Shown here in pieces: positions 58,035-64,000 of a stretch of DNA of 64,000 nt (its first letter is position 1; each line of letters begins with the position of its first letter). Source of the DNA: HGM11368 sp051883455 (GTDB taxonomy: Bacteria; Bacillota; Clostridia; Christensenellales; UBA3700); contig JBJETT010000005.1 in NCBI GenBank assembly GCA_051883455.1, positions 47,412-111,411 of the forward strand, read 5' to 3'. Both the position numbers and the translations under genes were made by a program. The notes below the pieces were generated by a model. It saw only the letters and a list, made by a program, of their open reading frames with translations, ran no database searches and had not been told where the DNA came from.

Positions 58035-58059
58035 CAAAAAGACAACCCGATTGGTTGCC
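58035..58059 (-). terminator. dnaB terminator
   Basis: GGCAACC/GGTTGTC stem (58053-58059 with 58041-58047, one G-T) followed by TTTTTG on the minus strand, 31 bases past the dnaB stop. Confidence 0.75.
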
Positions 58060-58089
58060 TTTTGATATCGTTTGTCGTGTCTGGTAATA

Positions 58090-59703
58090 TTATTCCTCGA
58101 TGTCGCCTGCATTAGGCTTAGTCTTCATTTCCTTGCTCTTTAGATTGCCGAAGATATCGTCTACGTTGGGCGTAACGTCGTCGTTGTTCTCTACTACGGG
58201 GGCAAAGTCCTCAATAGGCGGTGCTACTAATTCCTCGTTCAGAGGCACGTAATCATATTGATAGGTTTGCTCTTCTCCGTTAGGGGCGTTGACTTGTTCC
58301 ATTTTTTTGCCTTGCTTGTCCACGCTGTCTTTTGGTCTATGTACGGCGTTGAATACAGGTATAAAGTTGGTCATAGCCTTTTCCCACTTAAAGTCTATAT
58401 CGCCGATAGTTCCGTTTCTGTGTTTAGCTATTTTCAAGGTTATTGGCGTTGCGTCGCTATTGCTCAAATCGAAGTCGCCGTCCATAAGGAAAAATACCAT
58501 ATCGGCGTCTTGCTCTATTGCGCCCGATTCTCTCAAGTCGGCAAGCATAGGAGTCTTATCGTCTCTCTTTTCGATATCACGCGACATTTGCGATAGGACT
58601 ATTACAGGGCACTTGAGCTCCTTAGCCATAATCTTCATCAATCGCGACATATCGGCAACTTGTTGCTGCTTGCTTAGCAACGGGTGGGAGCTCGTTATCA
58701 ACTGCAAGTAGTCGACGACTACCAAGTCAATTCTACCCTTTTGCGATTTTAGGCGCCTACACTTGGACATAATTTGCTCTGCGGTTATCGAAGCGCTGTC
58801 GTCGATATACACCTCGCTGTCGTTGAGCACCTTGGTCGACGTCCATACCGCGTCCATTTGGTTTTTGTCCTGTTCACCTCTTTGCAGAGTTCTCGAATCT
58901 ATCCTCGCTATGTTGGATATGAGTCTTTGCACCAATTCGCCCTTGCTCATCTCTAAGTTGAATATCGCCAGCACCTTTTCGGGTCCCGATTTGACGATAT
59001 TGGCAACGATATTCATACAAAACGAGGTCTTACCGCAACCCGGACGAGCAGCCAAAATAATAAGTTGTCCCGGTCTAAATCCACCCGTGATTTGATCTAG
59101 GTTGGACAACCCTACTCTCAGCGTACCCAAGTCTTCTTTGTCGGGCGAATTGTATCTTTCGCTCAATTCTTTGAGTACGTCCACGGTAATGCCCGCGATA
59201 TGCTCTAGCTCCGACGTATCTTTTTCTTGCGCGATATTGTATATGAGATTTTCGGCTACCGCAAGCACGTTTTCGGCGTCCTCTTCCGAGTGCGCGTGGT
59301 ATATAATGCTATTACAGTTGCGTATAATTCTACGCAAAAGCGAGTTGTTTTTGACGATACCCACGTAATATTCGTAGTTGGCGGTAGTAGGAATGGCGTC
59401 TATGAGTTGCGTCAACATAGACATTCCGCCCACCTTTTTCAGTTTGCCTTTTTTGGTCAAAATTTCCGTCAAAGACACCACGTCCATAGGAACGTTGCGC
59501 TTGTTGAGTTCCGTCAACTGTTCAAATATTTCTTGGTGAGCCTCGAGATAAAAGTCCTCTTTTTGTAGATTAGGCACTATCTCTATAGCAACCTCGTTGT
59601 CGGACAAAATCGCGCCCAACACGGCTTGTTCTGCGTCCAAGTTGTGTGGTACGACTTTCATTATCTCTCTTATTTCTTCTTTAGTCTTTTTTTTGTCGTC
59701 CAT
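58090..59703 (-). CDS. dnaB: replicative DNA helicase DnaB
   Basis: A 537-residue hexameric helicase. The N-terminal domain begins PHNLDAEQAVLGAILSD (19-35); the RecA-like domain shows Walker A AARPGCGKTSFCMNI, Walker B LVVVDYLQLI, then PVIVLSQMSRDIEKR and GAIEQDADMVFFL with the arginine finger region, ending KHRNGTIGDIDFKW. The C-terminus carries an extra acidic tail of about 90 residues (PNGEEQTYQYDYVPLNEEL) beyond the usual end, a difference from the B. subtilis protein of 454 residues. It is separated from yqfC by a terminator. Confidence 0.96.
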   Translation of the reverse strand: MDDKKKTKEEIREIMKVVPHNLDAEQAVLGAILSDNEVAIEIVPNLQKEDFYLEAHQEIFEQLTELNKRNVPMDVVSLTEILTKKGKLKKVGGMSMLTQLIDAIPTTANYEYYVGIVKNNSLLRRIIRNCNSIIYHAHSEEDAENVLAVAENLIYNIAQEKDTSELEHIAGITVDVLKELSERYNSPDKEDLGTLRVGLSNLDQITGGFRPGQLIILAARPGCGKTSFCMNIVANIVKSGPEKVLAIFNLEMSKGELVQRLISNIARIDSRTLQRGEQDKNQMDAVWTSTKVLNDSEVYIDDSASITAEQIMSKCRRLKSQKGRIDLVVVDYLQLITSSHPLLSKQQQVADMSRLMKIMAKELKCPVIVLSQMSRDIEKRDDKTPMLADLRESGAIEQDADMVFFLMDGDFDLSNSDATPITLKIAKHRNGTIGDIDFKWEKAMTNFIPVFNAVHRPKDSVDKQGKKMEQVNAPNGEEQTYQYDYVPLNEELVAPPIEDFAPVVENNDDVTPNVDDIFGNLKSKEMKTKPNAGDIEE

Positions 59704-59764
59704 AATATCCTCGCCATATAATTATATAGTTTTATCTCTCTGCCGTCAATACAAAATTATATTT

Positions 59765-61549
59765 TCAATCGCAAGCTTTCAGCTCGGCTAGCGTCTCTTC
59801 AAAGACTCTCATAGCCTTTTTATACGGCTCGTCGGTAGTAAGGTCTACGCCCGCAAGCTTGAGAATTTCTACAGGCGGCATACTTCCGCCCGCGCTCAAA
59901 AATTTTTTATACTTGTCAACGGCTTGTTGTCCCATGTTGAGGATATCGTCCGCTATGCACACCGCGCTGATGAGCCCCGTGGCGTACTTGTAGACGTAAA
60001 AGCTTCTATAAAAGTGAGGTATTCTCGCCCACTCATATCTGATGAGGTCGTCTTGGACGACCTTTCCTTGTCCGTAGTACTTGTTATTGAGCTGATAATA
60101 CACGTCGCTCAAGCTCTGAGGTGTGAGAGCCTCGCCATTTTGTGCCATTTCGTGCGCCTTAGCTTCGAACTCGGCAAACTGAGTTTGTCTAAATACGGTG
60201 GTACGGAACATATCCAAAAGATATGACAACAGGTACTTTTTGTCCTCGCCCTCAGCCGTCTTGAGCATACTTTTGAGCAGTAGCGTTTCGTTGACGGTAG
60301 AGGCAACTTCCGCTACGAAAATCTCGTATCCCGCCTTGCTGTAAGGTTGATTGAGATTGCTATAATAGCTGTGCATAGCGTGTCCCAACTCGTGCGCTAT
60401 GGTAAAGACGTCGTGTATAGTGCCGTTGTAGTTGAGTAGGACGTAAGGGTGAGTGCCGTAGCTACCCCAGCTGTAGGCACCGCTCCTCTTGCCCTTGTTC
60501 TCGTACACGTCTATCCAACCTTGCTCAAAGGCGGTATCCAAAAGACGGGCGTACTCTTCCCCCAAAGGCTTCAAACCCTCTTTGACTATCTTCTTTGCCT
60601 CGTCGTAGTCGGTGTTTTCGGCTTGGCACTCGAATATCGCGGTATGCAAATCGTACATATGCAGTTGCTCGTAGCCGAGCTTTTGGCGACGATATTCCAT
60701 ATACTCGTGTAGCAAAGGCAAGGCTTCGTCGATACACTCAACCAACTTTTTGTACACGGTAGGCGTAACGTTCTCGCCGTCCATAGCCATCTGCAAAGCG
60801 CCGTCATACTTACGCACCTTGGCAAAGAAGTTGTTTTTCTTTACGTTACCGCTATACAGCGTCGCCACGGTGTTTATCATACTCTTATACGCGCCGAACA
60901 TACTCTCAAACGCCTTGCGTCTATCCTCTCTGTCGCCGGATTGCAGATATACGCCGTACAAGCCGTGAGACAATTTTACGGTATTGCCCTCGCTGTCAAC
61001 GAATGGCTCGAACTTGATATCGGCGTTGTCGAACATCTCAAAGGCGTCGTGGAACAATCCTGAAAAGCTTTTGACCTCAGCCAGCAATTTTTCTTCGCCG
61101 TCGCTTAGCGTTCTTTCCTTGAACCTGGCAATCTCTTTGAGCTCGTAGTCAAAGTCGGCAAACTCGGGACGAGTGGACAAGTCCTCCAAAAACTCTTTGC
61201 TATTGGCGGACAACTCTACTTTGACGAAGGAATATATCGAACCCAACTCTACCGCTAGATTGTCAATCTTGTCGGTCATCTCTTGATATTTGGTGACGCT
61301 GACGTCTTGGTCCTTGCGCATGCGTGCATAGACGTAGAGCTTAGATATTTCACAGTCGTACTCGGCGTTCTCTTGCAAAAAGGCAAGTATATCTTCCGCG
61401 TTATTCAGCTTTCCTCTATACTTTTCGAGGTCGCGCTTGGTGGCGTACATATTAGCAAAAGATTTTTCCCATTCTTCATCGGTGGCGTACATGTCCTCGA
61501 GTTTCCACTTAAACTTATCTTCCACGTCTTTTCTGAGTTTTGTTTCCAT
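59765..61549 (-). CDS. pepF: oligoendopeptidase F (M3B)
   Basis: A 594-residue zinc metallopeptidase. The HELGH motif is at 386-390 with the third ligand Glu in YEIFVAEVASTVNE, 25 to 30 residues later; the N-terminal KWKLEDMYATDEEWEKSF is the typical PepF opening. It degrades oligopeptides of about 7 to 17 residues in the cytoplasm. The start METKLRKD at 61549 is chosen because GGAGG lies 5 bases before it. A perfect 11-bp hairpin sits just upstream of this site. Confidence 0.95.
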   Translation of the reverse strand: METKLRKDVEDKFKWKLEDMYATDEEWEKSFANMYATKRDLEKYRGKLNNAEDILAFLQENAEYDCEISKLYVYARMRKDQDVSVTKYQEMTDKIDNLAVELGSIYSFVKVELSANSKEFLEDLSTRPEFADFDYELKEIARFKERTLSDGEEKLLAEVKSFSGLFHDAFEMFDNADIKFEPFVDSEGNTVKLSHGLYGVYLQSGDREDRRKAFESMFGAYKSMINTVATLYSGNVKKNNFFAKVRKYDGALQMAMDGENVTPTVYKKLVECIDEALPLLHEYMEYRRQKLGYEQLHMYDLHTAIFECQAENTDYDEAKKIVKEGLKPLGEEYARLLDTAFEQGWIDVYENKGKRSGAYSWGSYGTHPYVLLNYNGTIHDVFTIAHELGHAMHSYYSNLNQPYSKAGYEIFVAEVASTVNETLLLKSMLKTAEGEDKKYLLSYLLDMFRTTVFRQTQFAEFEAKAHEMAQNGEALTPQSLSDVYYQLNNKYYGQGKVVQDDLIRYEWARIPHFYRSFYVYKYATGLISAVCIADDILNMGQQAVDKYKKFLSAGGSMPPVEILKLAGVDLTTDEPYKKAMRVFEETLAELKACD

Positions 61550-61567
61550 ATCTGCCTCCATAGATTT

Positions 61568-61594
61568 TTTAAGTGGCAGGTCGTGCCACTTAAA
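61568..61594 (-). promoter_or_regulatory. hairpin in the pepF leader
   Basis: Perfect inverted repeat TTTAAGTGGCA/TGCCACTTAAA with a 5-nt loop, 8 bases upstream of the pepF SD. There is no T-run after it on the minus strand, so it is not a standard terminator for the upstream gene; on the plus strand it is followed by GAGTTTTTG. Confidence 0.6.
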
Positions 61595-61640
61595 GAGTTT
61601 TTGTCGTCTAAAACGACTTGATTAGCATTTAGTATGCGTA

Positions 61641-62879
61641 TTATTGCAGTTGCAACTTCATGTCGCCGTCCTTTATCCAGCCTACCTTGCGTAGCAATTC
61701 GCTGACGCCCCAACTGATGAGAGCAGGCAAAACGAACATAAGTAGGACGATACCCAGCCACATTTTCCACGTTGCTATTGCGCCCGAACTTGCCTCTATC
61801 ACACCGAATACGCCCACTAGTCCGCTCGTACCCATGCCACCACCGCTGGCGTTGCATCTAAGCTGGAACAGACACGTCGCCATAGGTCCGCATATCGCGC
61901 TGGCAACTATCGGCGGAATAAAGGTCTTAGGATTGCGCATTATGTTAGGTATTTGGAGCATAGACGTGCCGAGTCCTTGCGCTATGAGCCCCGAAACCTT
62001 GTTTTCTCTATAGCTTGCCACGGCAAAGCCCACCATTTGGCAAGCGCAACCTACTACCGCCGCACCGCCCGCAAGAAGCATAGTGTCGGAAGTGTTGCCC
62101 GCCGCCAACGCTATCCATATAGCCGCGCTCGACGTAGGCATCGTGAGCAGTACGCCCATTACTACGGCGATGACTATACCCATCAAGAAAGGTACCGCAC
62201 CCGTAGACACTTCGACGAACTTGCCTATCATTGCTATGAGCCATATCGCAGGGATTGCAACGAAAGTCGTCACGAAAGCAAGAGCAAGCACGCCGATTGG
62301 CACCAACAATATGTCGAGTTTGGTCTTACCCGCGTACAACGAAACGATTTCTAAGGCAAACAACGTAGCCACGTACGCGCCTATAGGGTTGCCGGGAGCG
62401 CCCAGCTTGACGGCAGTCAACGACTGAGCCAATGCCATAAGCGAAAAACCTTGGTCGCTGATTGCGATTTTGTACGCCGCGTCGGGCAAAAATGCACCTA
62501 TAAAGCCGGCAGCCGCACACGCAAACATAACTAGATTAGACGCTTTGAGGTATCTTGCAATGCCTACGCCTATACCCGCGCCCATCATAGTGCTAGCCAT
62601 AGAGCCGATAAGCACCATCAATGCGCCTACGCCCTTATCTACGCCTATCAGCTTGCCTATCTGGGTAAAAATCGTACCCGCAATCAGCGTGACGAATAAG
62701 CCTTGCGCCATACCGCTGAATGCGTCGATAAACCATCTTTTGCTCAGCCTCTTGACTGTTGTCCACGCCTTGTTTTCCTGCTTAGGCGTTGGTTGTTGTG
62801 GGGTTGAATCTACTACTTCCACTTGGGCAGGTTGTTGAATACTCTTGTCAACAATTGACTTGTTTTGACTCTCGTCCAT
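61641..62879 (-). CDS. PTS EIIC-like membrane protein (PTS_EIIC_2 family)
   Basis: A 412-residue membrane protein. The first 45 residues are hydrophilic and Gln/Pro-rich (MDESQNKSIVDKSIQQPAQ), then WFIDAFSGMAQGLFVTLIAGTIFTQIGKL starts about nine to ten spans. The repeated GAGIGVGIARYLKASNLVMF and GAPGNPIGAYVATLFALE blocks match the PTS_EIIC_2 group of uncharacterised sugar-permease-like proteins. No IIA or IIB partner is encoded nearby, so transport by the PTS mechanism is not shown. The start at 62879 follows GGAGG; a perfect promoter lies at 62910-62938. Confidence 0.82.
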   Translation of the reverse strand: MDESQNKSIVDKSIQQPAQVEVVDSTPQQPTPKQENKAWTTVKRLSKRWFIDAFSGMAQGLFVTLIAGTIFTQIGKLIGVDKGVGALMVLIGSMASTMMGAGIGVGIARYLKASNLVMFACAAAGFIGAFLPDAAYKIAISDQGFSLMALAQSLTAVKLGAPGNPIGAYVATLFALEIVSLYAGKTKLDILLVPIGVLALAFVTTFVAIPAIWLIAMIGKFVEVSTGAVPFLMGIVIAVVMGVLLTMPTSSAAIWIALAAGNTSDTMLLAGGAAVVGCACQMVGFAVASYRENKVSGLIAQGLGTSMLQIPNIMRNPKTFIPPIVASAICGPMATCLFQLRCNASGGGMGTSGLVGVFGVIEASSGAIATWKMWLGIVLLMFVLPALISWGVSELLRKVGWIKDGDMKLQLQ

Positions 62880-62909
62880 AGTCGTCCTCCCAAATTTTAT
62901 ACTTTTTAT

Positions 62910-62938
62910 ATTATAAATAAACTCCCCCGCCTTGTCAA
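62910..62938 (-). promoter_or_regulatory. promoter of the PTS EIIC-like gene
   Basis: On the minus strand TTGACA (62933-62938) and TATAAT (62910-62915), spacer 17: perfect consensus. Confidence 0.82.
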
Positions 62939-62987
62939 ATATATCAGGGGTGATACGGAGATGCATTGAGTTAGACGATATATGCAA

Positions 62988-63050
62988 CTACCTATTTTTA
63001 TCATCATTTTTTGAAAAATAATCTGAGTGCCCACAAAAGGTAATTATCAT
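62988..63050 (-). pseudogene. truncated copy of the SLOG-family gene (first 20 codons)
   Basis: Minus-strand codons read MIITFCGHSDYFSKNDDKNR then TAG. The first nine residues equal those of the intact protein at 63411-63839, and N, DD and NR later also match. It has the same SD context (GGGAGCAATAA before ATG). The similarity ends at codon 20, where unrelated DNA begins. Confidence 0.75.
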
Positions 63051-63178
63051 TTATTGCTCCCAATAGGTAAGTATACTTATATATTGTCACACAACAATAA
63101 GACCATAGCAATTTATAGGGAAGTATACATTTTTATATTTTCTGTCAAAAGTATAAATGACTATGGAAGTATTCTTCC
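63051..63178. repeat. duplicated upstream region of the SLOG gene, copy 1
   Basis: Similar to 63840-63977 over about 128 bases. Conserved parts are the palindrome TAAGTATACTTA (63068-63079), a second AAGTATACAT, and AAAAGTATAAATGACTATGG plus AAGTATTCTTCC at the end. Confidence 0.75.
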
Positions 63179-63237
63179 CTATCCATTACCTCATTTTGTT
63201 ATTTGTTACTATAGCACTATCTCTCACGTCATAGGTA

Positions 63238-63420
63238 CAAGCAATGCAAGGAGAGTGAGGATAGCGTGAGGGAGCATACTATATCGTATGTGACCGAGCG
63301 CATACACAGTATGGTGCCGTAGATATGGCGTGAGAGTGTGCCGTAGATTTACTAATCGGGTCGTAGATAGGGAGCGAGTCCAAGTGACAGCGAGCGACTG
63401 GGGAGTACGACTAAATCTCG
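63238..63420. repeat. dispersed-repeat cluster upstream of the SLOG gene stop
   Basis: 63238-63345 is a modular palindromic element (CAAGGAGAGTGAGGATAGCG, then GGAGCATACTATATCGTATG and CACAGTATGGTG). 63346-63420 repeats the TCGTAGATAGGGAGCGAG...AAGTGACAGCGAGCGAC...TACGACTAAATC element of 47994-48127, and its last bases overlap the SLOG stop codon. Confidence 0.65.
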
Positions 63421-63839
63421 GCAAGATTATATATATTCTTTTGTCTCTTTATTGCGTACGCGTATGTTTTGTATGCCCCACCCCACTTGTGGTCTACGTA
63501 TGCAATAACGATATCCGCTTTGTCCACCATCCATTGATTTCGCTTTACTATTGCACTTCTCAACGGCACGTTTTCGATTGGCGGATAGATGCTCTCATCA
63601 TATCTTTTTTCTACGTTGATTTTTCCTAAATACGGCGTAACGTATATTAGTTTTGACTTGGGGTGGCTTTGCTTAAACTTGTATGAACATTCCAAAGCCA
63701 ATTTATCAAAACCGCCGTACCCGCCAAGATAAAAGATTGCGTCTTCACCCTTCGTCAATTCATTTATTACCTTCAACAATCTATTTTCATCATCTTGATT
63801 TGAAAAACACTTTGAGTGCCCGCAAAAAGTAATTATCAT
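63411..63839 (-). CDS. SLOG-family (Rossmann-like nucleotide-binding) protein
   Basis: A 142-residue single-domain protein. The first strand and loop MIITFCGHSKCFS, the Gly-rich turn FYLGGYGGFDKLALE (42-56), and the last strand DIVIAYVDHKWGGAYKTYAYA with its small-residue-rich helix make up the SLOG/DprA-LOG-like fold, in which the GG-x-G turn and the final G/A-x-T region bind a nucleotide ligand. Members include candidate second-messenger sensors of defence systems, but many are uncharacterised. AGGAGC precedes the ATG. It is divergent from a gene starting at 63992 across a region duplicated at 63051-63178. Confidence 0.78.
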   Translation of the reverse strand: MIITFCGHSKCFSNQDDENRLLKVINELTKGEDAIFYLGGYGGFDKLALECSYKFKQSHPKSKLIYVTPYLGKINVEKRYDESIYPPIENVPLRSAIVKRNQWMVDKADIVIAYVDHKWGGAYKTYAYAIKRQKNIYNLAEI

Positions 63840-63977
63840 TTATTGCTCCTAATAGGTAAGTATACTTACATATTATAGCATATCGATGAGTGCCTATCAA
63901 CCATAGGGATGTATACATTCTTATATTTTTTAACCAAAAGTATATAATGACTATGGAAGTATTCTTCCGTAAAATAT
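63840..63977. promoter_or_regulatory. divergent control region of the SLOG gene (copy 2 of the duplication)
   Basis: Holds TAAGTATACTTA (63857-63868, a 12-bp perfect palindrome), GGATGTATACATTC, and AAAAGTATATAATGACTATG near the rightward gene. The conservation of the palindrome between both copies suggests an operator. Confidence 0.55.
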
Positions 63978-63991
63978 TTTGGAGGTAAATC

Positions 63992-64000
63992 GTGACCGTA
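63992..64000 (+). CDS. first codons of a rightward gene (runs off the window)
   Basis: GTG ACC GTA at the window edge is preceded by TTTTGGAGGTAAATC, giving a strong GGAGG site 6 bases before the GTG. Nothing can be said about the product. It is divergent from the SLOG gene. Confidence 0.4.

Noticed and set aside
61641..62879. Functional phosphotransferase sugar transporter
   Set aside because: Only an EIIC-like membrane domain is seen; no IIA, IIB, HPr or EI gene lies nearby, so PTS function cannot be claimed from this window.

Overview
The window reads as a chromosomal segment of an endospore-forming member of the Bacillota (class Clostridia or a close relative), probably an uncultivated gut-type anaerobe. 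The grounds are the complete ctsR-mcsA-mcsB-clpC stress operon with a CtsR box, the sporulation genes yqfC and yqfD upstream of phoH-pgpH-ybeY-era-yqzL-recO, pyruvate phosphate dikinase, AGGAGG-type ribosome binding sites, many TTGACA-N17-TATAAT promoters and a full beta-glucuronide catabolic locus. No species call is made.

Layout. 1-7000: folate and aconitase-family genes on the minus strand, then rdgB, a YfcE-like phosphodiesterase and typA on the plus strand. 7128-7973: nine tRNA genes in tandem (Gly, Arg, His, Gln, Gln, Lys, Leu, Gly, Lys) with promoter and terminator. 8070-12560: an AT-rich accessory island directly behind the tRNA array, holding a DUF262-HNH nuclease, an EcoRI-family adenine methylase, a divergent XRE regulator, two unrecognised proteins and a second XRE regulator. 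12600-12930: two tandem small-RNA transcription units with consensus promoters and intrinsic terminators. 12930-30320: a TetR/flavodoxin/ABC operon, a DegT aminotransferase, a two-component system, trmN6, tRNA-Arg, two large lipoproteins and a cation/proton antiporter. 30500-36650: hibernation factor, the clpC operon and galU. 37190-47810: dinB, then uxaC-uxuA-SDR-eda-kdgK on the minus strand facing a GPH transporter and a GH2 glycosidase on the plus strand. 48360-59700: ppdK, recO, yqzL, era and its upstream sporulation/RNA-processing cluster, and dnaB. 59765-64000: pepF, a PTS EIIC-like membrane protein, and a SLOG-family gene beside a truncated second copy of its own 5' end.

How the parts work together. 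The 38854-47810 block forms a path from imported glucuronides to pyruvate and glyceraldehyde-3-phosphate: GH2 hydrolysis, uxaC isomerisation, SDR reduction, uxuA dehydration, kdgK phosphorylation and eda cleavage. The ctsR operon is the protein-arginine phosphorylation and ClpCP stress module, with the ribosome hibernation factor next to it under its own promoter. The accessory island looks like a restriction or defence cassette whose methylase promoter carries a palindrome suited to control by the divergent XRE protein.

Intergenic DNA is full of dispersed repeats: paired-hairpin elements, TGTCATTGCG...GGCAATCTC elements, about 110-bp modular palindromic elements that abut stop codons, and a short palindrome GTCGATACGTATYGAC. 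The least explained items are the two small RNAs at 12674-12926, the unknown gene pair at 10723-12122 with a shared leader, and the SLOG duplication at the right end. All assignments come from reading the sequence; no database search was run.
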